NCBI GenBank assembly: GCA_026874595.1
Contig: CM049317.1
Coordinates: 65,629,618 to 65,693,617 of the forward strand
DNA: 64,000 nt
From: Sipunculus nudus
Taxonomy: Eukaryota; Annelida; Sipuncula; Golfingiida; Sipunculidae
Direction: 5' to 3'
Positions 11,901 through 24,406 of the stretch are shown here, in pieces. A model generated the notes under the pieces. The model saw nothing but the letters and a program-made list of their open reading frames with translations, had not been told where the DNA came from and made no database searches. Each line of letters begins with the position of its first letter. Position 1 is the stretch's first letter. Both the position numbers and the translations under genes were made by a program.

Positions 11901-12943
11901 CAGATTATGACGCCCAGCTGCCAAGCATGACCTATGATCTTATGGGCGCAAATTCAAAACTTTCAATCATTTTTAAACAATTCTTTTCCTAATTTCATGA
12001 GAAAAGAAATTATGCTTTGATAAAACAGTAACTTGACGATCTAAGGCAAAATGCATTAGTGCTGGTCTAACATGAGCCAAATCCCAAATATCTACACATG
12101 AGTGAGATTTGACCGTGAAAATTAAGGTAAATGTCTACCATTTTTAAAATCTACACACAACGCTGTTGAAAGAATTGGTGTGTCACACAAATTTTCTCAT
12201 ATTTCCGCAGATTCGAACTTTCCAATTTTGAGGAGAAATAATGTCATACGTAAAAAAATACTGGGTTCGGAGTCCTATATGATGACTGATTTTATAGAAG
12301 ATGATGATAAAGGTAACCAGTTTCCTTCCCCGTCCAAGGAATTTGTTTAAACAATGCTTGTTTCAAATTTGAGGAAGAAATTCTGCAAAACTTCATATTG
12401 TATATGTACCATAAGAAACACTGTATTCCCGTATAGTACTTCAGCAAGACCCTAAAATTTGGATCATCGGTACCATTTTGGTGACAAATTTTCTCCATGT
12501 GTGCTTGATAGGTATACATGTGTAGGTAATAAAATGCCTGATAGCAGTATAAAAGTGGTAGCTTACAGTGAATAAATGGACGTTTTATGTCGGATGACGT
12601 ATATATTTTTTTTCATCTCAAGGACACCGACTTAAGAGTGGTTATAAGCCCAATACTACCAAATATGCAAAACGTATCCAGTCAAATTTGGTCTCAAATG
12701 ATAGCTTAAACCATACGCTTCAGTATGACTTACTATTTATGGCCACTGGGTGTATACTCCTTCAGTAATACATTCTTATAGTTACACTCACCTCTAGGAA
12801 AAACGACAAAGGAGTGGTTATATAAATTTACTTCATACAACTTTATATGCCAAACTTCTATCAAGCAAAATAATCTTTTCAATGATGTATTATTTATGAT
12901 CAATAAGTGTTTACCTACAGTTAAACTTTCTTATACCCTCACA

Positions 12944-13130
12944 GGGGCAGATCCAGGTTTTAAAATGGAGGGGTCCCCTCCAGGACTGATGGCAAAGTTG
13001 TAAAAAAGGTCCTCAGGTCCGAAAAAAGGGAGGGGGTTCCAGGACACAAAACTTTGTCTGAAACCTTTAAAAACAGTTGTGGCGACTGGAAAGGGGAGAT
13101 CCCCCCCCCCCCGCTTCTGCCTCACCCTTA
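12944..13130. repeat. Fragment of a dispersed repeat (GGCAGATCCAGG ... poly-C)
   Basis: GC-rich island in AT-rich sequence, starting GGGGCAGATCCAGG and ending in a C12 tract. Related starts (GGATCTAGAGGGGGG at 23,068, GGCGGATCCGGGAGGGGG at 48,072, CTAGATCCGCTCC at 50,658) occur elsewhere in the window, indicating a repeat family. The short frame over it is not a gene. Confidence 0.5.
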
Positions 13131-13813
13131 AGAAAAATTCTCCATATATAGAATACGTCAACAGATATATAACGTTATGTCGGTAACCGAATACATCAGG
13201 AACTGCCGCAACTGTCATCTCCAAGATTTGTGGTAATATTGATAACTGGAATGGTATTTTGTTTGTAAGCTATAGGCTGTCCTAACTTGTGCAAGTCAAA
13301 AAAATATAACTCATTTCATTCCATGGCTTATTAATTGGAGATGATCATAAGATGACTAAATAAGTATGAGGTGTGATGAATTATTATAAGATTTGTCTCT
13401 ACTCTATTTTAACTTTGCTGATCACAAGTGTTTGTGTTCATAATGTTATGACCAATACCCAGCATATTGATCCCATGACTGGTATGTCAGTGTAAGTTGC
13501 AAGTTTCGCCACTTATGTTGACTTGAGTCAAAATGATCTTTTTCAGTTCTTCCTACTTAAGTCAGGAAATAAAAAAAAGATAGCTTTTATATTACTTATA
13601 ATATAGAAACTTATATTCGCTTATTGTTGTATTTCATTTTTGATTTTAACTATTTGATTTGTAATGTGCTTTACCAAACATTGATCATGTGACTTTTACG
13701 AGTATATAAACTACAGATGGCACCATTTATGTTTACCTATCTTCCGCGAGCAAAACCGGTACATTTCCATTTTTTTCTGAATGATAAGAAAATTTAATCT
13801 ATATGTAGCTTAC

Positions 13814-13832
13814 CGATTATAATGGACTAGAG
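13814..13832 (-). CDS. Gene A signal-peptide micro-exon (19 nt, or 13 nt from an internal acceptor)
   Basis: Flanked by CCATTTCAG| and ATCG|GTAAGC. It has exactly the length (19 nt) and phase (0 in, 1 out) of the micro-exons of gene B (34,392-34,410) and gene D (63,701-63,719). The 19-nt form contains an in-frame TAG at codon 2. That same TAG creates a second acceptor (CTCTAG|), giving a 13-nt exon that keeps the phase and encodes SIII. Spliced to the 25,594 exon this reads MLLVCGYVLLV-SIII, a plausible hydrophobic leader. Such a short exon could be coincidental, but length, phase and both splice sites agree. Confidence 0.5.
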
Positions 13833-15397
13833 CTGAAATGGTATTTCTTAGTTTCACTCTCTATTGTTCCATCATTATTCGCGATTATGAACAATGCAAA
13901 AAGTAAGACTTTTTTTCTTTTTGTGAATGACAGACAGCAATTTTCAGTGTGATATATATCAAGACATAATTCGTAATCGCTAGACCTGGGATGTTCAGAC
14001 GTTGTGTATACAGGTTCTCTTAAACTCTCCTTAGTCGATAAGAATTAGATCACTGACCAATAAAGATTTAGCTGAGCATTATTACCAGTGGGGCACTTAG
14101 TAAAGTTAAACATTTAAAATGAACAAAAGAGGTAACAGGTTATAATGTATTTAAAATATAGAATATGTTTACTTATGTAAACATGTACTTATGAACATGT
14201 ACTTATGTTCAGCATGAATGTTCGTTGTGTGATAAAGACTCTTTAAAGAATTGTTTGTTACATTATTTCACAACTAGGCTTTTGTGTATTTTAAACTTCC
14301 ATATTCCATAATAAAACTATGTAATATTCAATGTTAGTTTAAAGGGAAAATAAGCAATATCAGTTTATAAGTTCATAATCATATAAATATGCAGTCGCTT
14401 TCGGACAGAAAAACATCAAATCTGATGAGTTCTCTTTTGCATGGTTGGAAAGATAACACCGAGTGGAATATTAAAATCATTTCGTCATTTTTATTTTGGG
14501 GCTTTTATAAGTCTATTATATCTTATAGTTTTTTCAAGCCTGGCTACCTTGCCAAATCAAGTCATAAGAAAGTTAGCACTTGCAAGGAATTAAAATAGAA
14601 ATCACCTGAAGAATGACAAATCAGTTACTTTCATGTTTATAATCATGTGTGTTTCTACTGAAATGTTTAAATAAAAGAAAATAATATGAAAACAAAATGT
14701 TTTAGAATATGTATCTACATTTTGTGATCTAACAGTTACAATTATATCCTACTAAGCGAGAGATGATATTCTCTTAAGGGCAAAACCAAAAACCCCATTG
14801 ATATTATATTTGTTCGGCCAGTACAACAGTCAGTGATTAACATGATCTCCCTCAAACCTAGGGAATGACAGGGACACATGTTGCTTTGACCATTCAGTGA
14901 AAAATTGCATTTTAATGATTAAAACAAAATTATCTTAATGGCACTCTCTGGTGCAAGTACATAGACCAAGTATGTCTTCCAATCCGGTAAAGTTGGTTGA
15001 CACTGGACTGCTAGGGTTTTGTTTGAAACATAATCCCTGAACTCCTGAGTCAAAGCAGATTTAAGAATTAAATTAGATTTGTTCAACTTCAACAACTGAT
15101 TTTATTAATTTTGGCTTATCACTAGCATTTACTGGACTTTGTATTAACATAAAACCAAAACAGGATGATTTCTTACACTTACTGGCTATTTAGCAAACTG
15201 GTGTTTATTCTAGTTAAAACACGGTTTGCCCCACGATTCAAATAAACATCTGTTTTCCGTTATAGAAAATAATATTTATTTGGAAATCTCTCTCCTGTCT
15301 GTCAGAAACGTTAACAGTATAAAACATAGGCAACTCAGAATGAATAACTTACGGCTCTGGTTCACAATTAGTCCTGACACAAAGGCAAACTATTTAA
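13833..15397. other. Intron of gene A, no feature recognised
   Basis: AT-rich intronic sequence between the micro-exon and the palindrome. I see no exon, repeat array or RNA gene. Confidence 0.5.
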
Positions 15398-15398
15398 T

Positions 15399-18300
15399 GA
15401 AACAATCTGTCATAAGGACGATATTATTGTAAGAAAGCCCCATAAGAATTTTTAATTTAATATTCTAAAATATCACGGATACATAACGGATACATAAAAA
15501 AAGCACTAAAAGTAGAAGAGAAGTAAAATGAGAAGAAAACCATGTAACCTTAGAGAGTGTTTTTGGGTATTGTACCGTAGCGTGGACTTCGTCTTTTTGG
15601 TCACATTGGTTATATGTATATTGAATATAATCGTGAAAATGAATTCGATTATGTTATCACCCATGCCTCTCTATTTCTGTCTGTCAGTGTGTATGTACAT
15701 CGGCCTGTTACCTTCTATTTTCGATGGACAAAAGTGTGTGGCCAGTAAAGCGGGGGGAGTAAGGATTAGTAAAATGAAGGTTCAGAAGTGAATACAAATT
15801 AACATCATGCGACTTGTGTTGACATCTAGTATAAAAAATTGGTAATATTTGGGAGCAGTATACTAATGTGGTATTTGATTTATATTTGTTCACTGTATAC
15901 CTCTCCCTTTATCAATGTTTATCATAGTATATAAATGTGTGTTTATTTTCTCATAAAAATCGATATTTACTAAACAAAAATTTACAAACCTATATTTACG
16001 TTACTTGGTTTTATTTTCAGCTGAAAATTGGATTTTCAGGTCAGTTTATCTATTTTTATATAATTTCTCATTAAAGAATATCACATGAAGCACATATAGG
16101 TGCTTTTATTAATTAAAATCTGTGGAAATATACATTGTATCAGACAGAAGGGGTTAGTTTCTTTGCACCTGGCGTCAATGCTTACTCCCGCATCAGGAAT
16201 ATTTAACTTCATTTTCACAGGATTTTGAGCTCCAGCCTTTCGGGCATATTTTCCAAGAAAATAAAATAATAAGATTTGATTAAGTCTTCTTTCATTTGTG
16301 CTTTTGTTTGTAAATATATGATTTCTGTTATAATCGTGTAATCGCCTGTTCATATTACATTCTTATCGAATACCTATAATACAATTGTTAAAACGTTCTA
16401 CCGTTTGTATAGATTTATGAAAACAATACCTCAGAACCATCCTTTTTGGCCTTATGAATATTGCGCTTATATATAGTTCAACGATTAAGTGTAGAGCAAT
16501 TCTCTTCCTTCCTTTGGTTCCTGTGTTCACACCATATATATCTTGGCGTTACCGACGAACCTTTGAATAAATATTCATACGAAACCTTCCATATCTTAAA
16601 ATTAGTTGTCAATATATTTGCCATGCCTGTTCATTTTTATCAATTGTGGCAGACTCATGTGAGCTTTTATGCGTCGAAATAATTCAGTGTCAAACTTGCG
16701 GTCATGTAAGAGTGGAAGAAGGAAATTGTCACAAATATTTTAAATTTATCTTCCGTTAAAGCTGTCACCCTATCACCATGCAAAGTCTTAATCGAATTTT
16801 GCCATTTAGAGTACCATTATCCTTTGAATGTATCCAAATGACTTTCTTCATGATCGGTGTATTTATGGGACATCTAATGAAGATTTTACGTGTAGGAATT
16901 TCATTATTTATCTGAATGTTCATTAAATAAATAAAAAGAAACTATGTTGTAAATTTCCCGAACCTGGAGATTAAATGTGAATACTGCTAGTAATTGTTGA
17001 TCTGTCAAAGCGGTTCCTGTGCTGAGCCGAGCAATTTGGCCAATAAGAGACTAAGAACATTTCTGACATCTGAAGAATGGGAATGAGAGATTACTGCAGT
17101 GAAGATAGATATGCCTGAGGAATATAAGCATTGCAGACCTCCAATATTGTTTATTTTATCACCTCTTTGTCAACACCAAGATGTCCAATGCAATGTGACA
17201 CCAAATCATCACATATACCCAGGAAGCTTGGAAACTCTTGCCTCTAGTTGGGTTCTGACCAAATCGAATGTTGATGTAAACATTATAGCCCAGTCTGGGC
17301 TTTAGTGTATTAATGATTGCTAAAATGCTTCAAATGACACGTGATTCCATGTACCGATAGACGCGACGTTACTCAATTCTAGCTCTTATCACTAAAGCCC
17401 TGTATCGTCCGTATGGTTAATCCCTGATATTTGCATATTCGGTCGTCACCAGGCTCCTGACGATTCCCTCGCATTTGCATATCAGGCCGCCTGGCTTACT
17501 GTGAATGGCATCGTTGCTATGAAGCAGCTAACATCGTCCCATAGGCAATAGACAGCTCGACCCGCTTGGTAACATTCGCACTGAAATCATGCATGTTTTC
17601 AGAAAGTCCATACATGGACCTTCGTGTCCTATGATATATCTCTGCTATTCAAACATACGGTCCATGGACCAAATTTAAGTGCGTTGTAGACAATGTCGCA
17701 TCGATTTTGTACTGTGTATCTGTAAGTGTTCAAGTTACACATGAAAGTCTTGCCACTGTTAAGTTGCCGACTAACTGCATTAAATGCGGCGGTATCCAGG
17801 ACCCTGGATACTGCCGCATAAAAAGCTTCAGAGTAAACTGGCGAACTTCAAACCCTTGTCAGAAAAAAAATCGTGTAAAATCAAATGGTGCGTTTATGAC
17901 AAGGAAACTTTAAGTTATCTAAGGGAGATATAGTACTTTATTCGAATGACCAAGAAATTCAGTTAAATATTATGTTTTAGTATGTAAACAAGACTCACTT
18001 ATAAAAATTTTGCAACCCTTGCGCTTAAAACTGTCTCAGAATCTGAGACAATGAACTGCGTGACCTTTGCTCGCTGAGCCAACACGGCCCGTTACCACTG
18101 GTTACACAGGCGGCTGCCGGTCAGCCGTGGCTGGGGGAAAACCTAGCGACAGCTTGTCGCCCCAAACGTAAATTTTAGATGAACTGAAGACGATGGGGTG
18201 ACAGTACAAGCTATTAGGTTCGCATCAATTCTAGTATGTACAGATGTGCACGCCATTTCTGACACTACTTTTTCATTTTCTTCTACTTCTCCAACTGTCA

Positions 18301-18489
18301 TTTTCCTGAGTTAAGACAAAAAGTGGCGTTATTCTGTTGAGGGAAATAAAAATTATTACATCCACGGTTAACTTACGTGTATTCGTGCAGCAGTTTTTAA
18401 TTCCGAGGCAGGTTTTACTCGAAAAACTCGTCTCCACGTCTGTCAGCGGGAGAACCATAACATCCGGTAGGGGATTTCCAAACGGCTAT
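15399..18489 (+). repeat. Left arm of the large inverted repeat
   Basis: It contains two octamer-like ATTTGCAT motifs 44 bp apart (17,429 and 17,473) and an inner imperfect palindrome near 17,785-17,818 (GCGGCGGTATCCAGG). A GC-richer stretch lies at 18,050-18,170. No gene was recognised; frames of 60-90 codons here have mirror copies in the right arm and no domain. Confidence 0.9.
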
Positions 18490-18567
18490 AAAAATAAAAT
18501 TGTACTTTCCATTGATGTAGTAGCATTGACGCTACTACATCAATGGAAAGTACAATTTTATTTTTAT
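18488..18567. repeat. Perfect hairpin at the centre of the large palindrome
   Basis: Arms 18,488-18,524 and 18,531-18,567 are perfect 37-bp complements around a 6-nt loop (ATTGAC). This hairpin sits asymmetrically in the ~190-bp spacer between the 3.09-kb arms. It is followed by about 110 bp of single-copy AT-rich sequence. Confidence 0.95.
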
Positions 18568-18678
18568 TGATAGAATAAGGTCTTTTCTATCATTATGTAA
18601 GCATTAATTATGCTTCGATCATTGCTTTATTTTTTTTTTAAATCCTTGCTTCCGACTTAGGACTTCCAAGTTTTACAT

Positions 18679-21600
18679 ATAGCCGTTTGGAAATCCCCTA
18701 CCGGATGTTATGGTTCTCCCGCTGACAGACGTGGAGACGAGTTTTTCGAGTAAAACCTGCCTCGGAATTAAAAACTGCTGCACGAATACACGTAAGTTAA
18801 CCGTGGATGTAATAATTTTTATTTCCCTCAACAGAATAACGCCACTTTTTGTCTTAACTCAGGAAAATGACAGTTGGAGAAGTAGAAGAAAATGAAAAAG
18901 TAGTGTCAGAAATGGCGTGCACATCTGTACATACTAGAATTGATGCGAACCTAATAGCTTGTACTGTCACCCCATCGTCTTCAGTTCATCTAAAATTTAC
19001 GTTTGGGGCGACAAGCTGTCGCTAGGTTTTCCCCCAGCCACGGCTGACCGGCAGCCGCCTGTGTAACCAGTGGTAACGGGCCGTGTTGGCTCAGCGAGCA
19101 AAGGTCACGCAGTTCATTGTCTCAGATTCTGAGACAGTTTTAAGCGCAAGGGTTGCAAAATTTTTATAAGTGAGTCTTGTTTACATACTAAAACATAATA
19201 TTTAACTGAATTTCTTGGTCATTCGAATAAAGTACTATATCTCCCTTAGATAACTTAAAGTTTCCTTGTCATAAACGCACCATTTGATTTTACACGATTT
19301 TTTTTCTGACAAGGGTTTGAAGTTCGCCAGTTTACTCTGAAGCTTTTTATGCGGCGGTATCCAGGGTCCTGGATACCGCCGCATTTAATGCAGTTAGTCG
19401 GCAACTTAACAGTGGCAAGACTTTCATGTGTAACTTGAACACTTACAGATACACAGTACAAAATCGATGCGACATTGTCTACAACGCACTTAAATTTGGT
19501 CCATGGACCGTATGTTTGAATAGCAGAGATATATCATAGGACACGAAGGTCCATGTATGGACTTTCTGAAAACATGCATGATTTCAGTGCGAATGTTACC
19601 AAGCGGGTCGAGCTGTCTATTGCCTATGGGACGATGTTAGCTGCCTCATAGCAACGATGCCATTCACAGTAAGCCAGGCGGCCTGATATGCAAATGCGAG
19701 GGAATCGTCAGGAGCCTGGTGACGACCGAATATGCAAATATCAGGGATTAACCATACGGACGATACAGGGCTTTAGTGATAAGAGCTAGAATTGAGTAAC
19801 GTCGCGTCTATCGGTACATGGAATCACGTGTCATTTGAAGCATTTTAGCAATCATTAATACACTAAAGCCCAGACTGGGCTATAATGTTTACATCAACAT
19901 TCGATTTGGTCAGAACCCAACTAGAGGCAAGAGTTTCCAAGCTTCCTGGGTATATGTGATGATTTGGTGTCACATTGCATTGGACATCTTGGTGTTGACA
20001 AAGAGGTGATAAAATAAACAATATTGGAGGTCTGCAATGCTTATATTCCTCAGGCATATCTATCTTCACTGCAGTAATCTCTCATTCCCATTCTTCAGAT
20101 GTCAGAAATGTTCTTAGTCTCTTATTGGCCAAATTGCTCGGCTCAGCACAGGGACCGCTTTGACAGATCAACAATTACTAGCAGTATTCACATTTAATCT
20201 CCAGGTTCGGGAAATTTACAACATAGTTTCTTTTTATTTATTTAATGAACATTCAGATAAATAATGAAATTCCTACACGTAAAATCTTCATTAGATGTCC
20301 CATAAATACACCGATCATGAAGAAAGTCATTTGGATACATTCAAAGGATAATGGTACTCTAAATGGCAAAATTCGATTAAGACTTTGCATGGTGATAGGG
20401 TGACAGCTTTAACGGAAGATAAATTTAAAATATTTGTGACAATTTCCTTCTTCCACTCTTACATGACCGCAAGTTTGACACTGAATTATTTCGACGCATA
20501 AAAGCTCACATGAGTCTGCCACAATTGATAAAAATGAACAGGCATGGCAAATATATTGACAACTTATTTTAAGATATGGAAGGTTTCGTATGAATATTTA
20601 TTCAAAGGTTCGTCGGTAACGCCAAGATATATATGGTGTGAACACAGGAACCAAAGGAAAGGAAGAGAATTGCTCTACACTTAATCGTTGAACTATATAT
20701 AAGCGCAATATTCATAAGGCCAAAAAGGATGGTTCTGAGGTATTGTTTTCATAAATCTATACAAACGGTAGAACGTTTTAACAATTGTATTATAGGTATT
20801 CGATAAGAATGTAATATGAACAGGCAATTACACGATTATAACAGAAATCATATATTTACAAACAAAAGCACAAATGAAAGAAGACTTAATCAAATCTTAT
20901 TATTTTATTTTCTTGGAAAATATGCCCGAAAGGCTGGAGCTCAAAATCCTGTGAAAATGAAGTTAAATATTCCTGATGCGGGAGTAAGCATTGACGCCAG
21001 GTGCAAAGAAACTAACCCCTTCTGTCTGATACAATGTATATTTCCACAGATTTTAATTAATAAAAGCACCTATATGTGCTTCATGTGATATTCTTTAATG
21101 AGAAATTATATAAAAATAGATAAACTGACCTGAAAATCCAATTTTCAGCTGAAAATAAAACCAAGTAACGTAAATATAGGTTTGTAAATTTTTGTTTAGT
21201 AAATATCGATTTTTATGAGAAAATAAACACACATTTATATACTATGATAAACATTGATAAAGGGAGAGGTATACAGTGAACAAATATAAATCAAATACCA
21301 CATTAGTATACTGCTCCCAAATATTACCAATTTTTTATACTAGATGTCAACACAAGTCGCATGATGTTAATTTGTATTCACTTCTGAACCTTCATTTTAC
21401 TAATCCTTACTCCCCCCGCTTTACTGGCCACACACTTTTGTCCATCGAAAATGGAAGGTAAAAGGCCGATGTACATACACACTGACAGACAGAAATAGAG
21501 AGGCATGGGTGATAACATAATCGAATTCATTTTCACGATTATATTCAATATACATATAACCAATGTGACCAAAAAGACGAAGTCCACGCTACGGTACAAT

Positions 21601-21767
21601 ACCCAAAAACACTCTCTAAGGTTACATGGTTTTCTTCTCATTTTACTTCTCTTCTACTTTTAGTGCTTTTTTTATTCCGTTATGTATCCGTGATATTTTA
21701 GAATATTAAATTAAAAATTCTTATGGGGCTTTCTTACAATAATATCGTCCTTATGACAGATTGTTTC
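18679..21767 (-). repeat. Right arm of the large inverted repeat
   Basis: Reverse complement of 15,399-18,489 with about 99.6% identity judged by eye. Its inner palindrome at 19,349-19,384 is perfect around a 2-nt centre, whereas the left-arm copy has one mismatch. Other differences from the left arm are scattered single bases. Confidence 0.9.
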
Positions 21768-21772
21768 TTTAA

Positions 21773-22283
21773 GAAATGGACAAATTAATTTTTGTTATCG
21801 CCTTTGGAGGGGGGTCCTAGACATATCAACCCAGCCATGGCGAAGGGGTGGTCGATGTATTGTTGCGTACCTCTATTAGGTTAATTACTGCAATGTGCAA
21901 CAGTGTAAATAATAAAATGATGAAGCTAAATGCCATACCACTTACTAACTTTTTGCAGAATACCCTTGACAGTAAACAACGAAAGGGCAATGACCAATCA
22001 GACAGGAGCTATATTACTTTTGAAGCTCATGAATATTCATAAGAGGGATGAATTAATGAGTGAGGCGAAATTCATTAGTGAACCTGCTGTTACTCTGGAA
22101 GTTCATGAATATTCATTATGGGTATGGATTATTGAATGAAGGCGAGACTCGCTGGTGGGCCTGCGAAAAAGTGTAACTCTAGCCGAGGGTGCGGCAAGGA
22201 AACAAGTTTCTGGAGAAACCGGTCGTCTGCTTCTAACGGCTTGTGTTCAGCTGTCAGCCTGGGCATGTGTTGTGTTCCGACGT
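21773..22283. other. Intronic sequence with a short repeated motif
   Basis: It includes two copies of (G)TTCATGAATATTCAT-like sequence about 75 bp apart (near 22,025 and 22,103). No gene was recognised; the plus-strand frames at 22,136-22,406 run into the GCGAC-rich element. Confidence 0.4.
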
Positions 22284-22857
22284 GCTGTCCCACTTTGGCG
22301 ACTCTACTCGCGACTACAGGCGACCAGGCTGACGCCTCATAGTCGCCGAAAAAAGCGACAGGACCTCCGCTACGACAATAGTCTACGACAAGCTACAACA
22401 GGTTGACGACTGACGACAAGCGACACAATCGCCGCAACAAAAGACAATCACCTACGACAACATATACGGCAACTTACGACTACACTAGCGACAACCTACG
22501 ACACCAGAGTTCATGCTACGTCCACCCGCGACAAGTTTCGACGAGTCTCTACCCTGTGCTATGTGAGGAACCGAAGACAAGGATGGGCCCTTTATCAAGT
22601 ACATGAGCCCTCGACAGGACCTACGACAATCAACGTCACCTGGCGACAGTATACGACAGCATCTACGCCAATGGAAGACAGGCTACGCTCGCAGGCGTCA
22701 GAAAAGCTGTCGTCTGAGAATTTGAACATGTTGAAAATCCAGCGTCGACAGGTGAGAGGCCACGCGTCTTTAGGCGACTTCGGGCGTCTACAGGTAACTA
22801 TAGGCGACCATAAGGCGACAGCCAGGTCGCCTGTATAGTCGCCTAATTGGGACAGCC
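22284..22857. mobile_element. GCGAC-rich non-autonomous TIR element (MITE-like)
   Basis: It begins GCTGTCCCACTTTGGCGACT and ends with the approximate reverse complement (AGTCGCCTAATTGGGACAGC), giving imperfect terminal inverted repeats of about 20 bp. The interior is densely filled with variants of GCGAC, CTACGACAA and their complements, an unusual low-complexity, GC-richer composition. Overlapping short frames on both strands come from this composition and are not genes. Target-site duplications are not clear. Confidence 0.55.
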
Positions 22858-23039
22858 CCAATAGTGTTATGTCATTGGGTTCATTGCGCCATTCTTGATA
22901 ACGGTTAATATTAATTCAGCCATAGCCTGGAAGGAGGTATCTCGGTGATCCACAGTTATGGAACCGTGCCGTTGTATGGACTTTACGTATATTCAGGAAA
23001 GATTCCTATTTTGTAATGGTGTTGAGGTACTGTTCGTGG

Positions 23040-23480
23040 GATATTCAGTCCAGAACGCAGGCTCGGATCTAGAGGGGGGTTTTGGGGGTCTCGAACCCCC
23101 CCCCCTTTCAACCAACGACCTTTTTTTTAAAAAATTTTTTATGCATGACACCCGATGACCCCTCCCTGCAAAAATTAAAAACCTGGATCCGCGCCTGGAA
23201 CGTTTTCAACCCGTTTTTATCATCCACGTGTATTGTGCTAAGACAATTTTATATATCTTCGTAAATGCTGTCAGTGAACGGACAGCAATTTATTTTGTGT
23301 GCTGTATATTGAGGGTGGAACCCCAATCTTTGTAAGTTTTCAGGGAATGTCTTTCCACTATTCCCGGAGGGGGAATCCAATGGGAACTAAACCAGAACCG
23401 ACGCCTATTTATTTTGTGTGCTGCATATTCTACAGATGAAACTTTATTCGCCTTCGTGTTCTGGGACCTGTGACCCGTCG
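23040..23480. repeat. Dispersed repeat fragments with a direct repeat
   Basis: It starts with the GGATCTAGAGGGGGG family motif and a poly-C run. TTATTTTGTGTGCTG then occurs twice (23,291 and 23,410), indicating a direct repeat of about 119 bp spacing. No coding content was recognised. Confidence 0.4.
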
Positions 23481-24270
23481 TTATACTGTGCCTTTTCGTT
23501 ATTCCCAAGGGGGAATTCAGGAGACGCTAATCCCGCTGCCGCGCGTGTCTGGATTACAGCGTGTTTAAGCCCCCATCACACGAGAATGAGACCTAACGGC
23601 GACCATAGCGACCTAGCGAACGGCGTTGATCGCTATGAACATGGGAAAAACGGTCCATGTGTGACGGCTATGCCGATGTCAATAGGCTTGCACGACGTGT
23701 ACAATTGCAATATTCGGCCGTTTTATGCCGTTCCTACCACGTCGTTTATGATCAAACTGCGTCCCCCTTAGACTGGTACCCTGCTCTATTATTGCCCTCA
23801 TCCAAGCATAGAGACAGGCGTACAACGCCATCTTAAGTACTCCCAGTTGCAACTCCTGACATACCTGCAGACTGGTTCCAACTCCACGCTGCACGCTCAT
23901 ACCGATTGTCATGGACGTTCATGCGACCTTGGCTGGTTATCCGTGAAGATTTCTTATAAAATTACTTTCTTTAGTTATTTATAGTTTCCGATTATTGAAA
24001 AATGAGTCAGTGCACAAAAATTTACTGATGGATGTATAGATGATACGATATACTGAATATTAGATACTCCATTGTATGTGGCATTGGTTTATTATCGATA
24101 TCTATTGATCTAATCATAAATGTCACAAGCAATGCACAGCCAACTTTTGGCAACTTCTCAGAGCAAATGAAATGCTTATTTTTATCATTATAATACATAC
24201 TGGAGTTGGAACCAGTCTGCTGGGAGTACTGAAGATGGCGTTGTACGCCCGTCTCTATGATTTTTTTCTA

Positions 24271-24390
24271 GAGCAGCGGTGAGATAATAGAGCGGGGTAC
24301 CAGTCTACCGGAGCAGCGGTGAAATAATAGAGCGGGGTACCAGTCTACCGGAGCAGCGGTGAAATAATAGAGCGGGGTACCAGTCTACCG
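24271..24390. repeat. 40-bp tandem repeat, three copies
   Basis: The unit begins GAGCAGCGGTGA and ends GTACCAGTCTACCG, at 24,271, 24,311 and 24,351. The second and third copies are identical and the first differs by one base. It lies inside the Harbinger-like element. Confidence 0.95.
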
Positions 24391-24406
24391 TTCCCCTTAC
24401 GCCCGC

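Larger units (their letters stand above)
9205..13813. other. Intron of gene A
   Basis: Very AT-rich. It contains the tandem repeat at 10,490-11,900 and a dispersed repeat piece at 12,944-13,130. No other exon was recognised. Confidence 0.5.
15398..21768. mobile_element. 6.4-kb near-perfect palindrome, possible long-TIR element with TTAA duplications
   Basis: Left arm 15,399-18,489 and right arm 18,679-21,767 are reverse complements over about 3.09 kb. I see only about ten differences by eye, e.g. a 3-bp indel near 15,490 and a one-base indel near 20,660. The homology ends abruptly at GAAACAATCTGTC / GACAGATTGTTTC. One base outside it both sides show TTAA (15,394-15,397 and 21,769-21,772), as expected for a TTAA target-site duplication. 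Short frames recur in both arms (e.g. 15,528-15,791 and 21,378-21,641) but none resembles a transposase. It may be a non-autonomous fold-back element or a local inverted duplication; an assembly artefact must also be considered. Confidence 0.7.

Noticed and set aside
15528-21641. Mirror-image pairs of 60-90 codon frames as duplicated genes
   Set aside because: They are shared only because the palindrome arms are identical; no domain, leader or splice context.
22136-22861. Several overlapping frames on both strands as genes
   Set aside because: They arise from the GCGAC-rich composition of a TIR element; no domain and conflicting strands.
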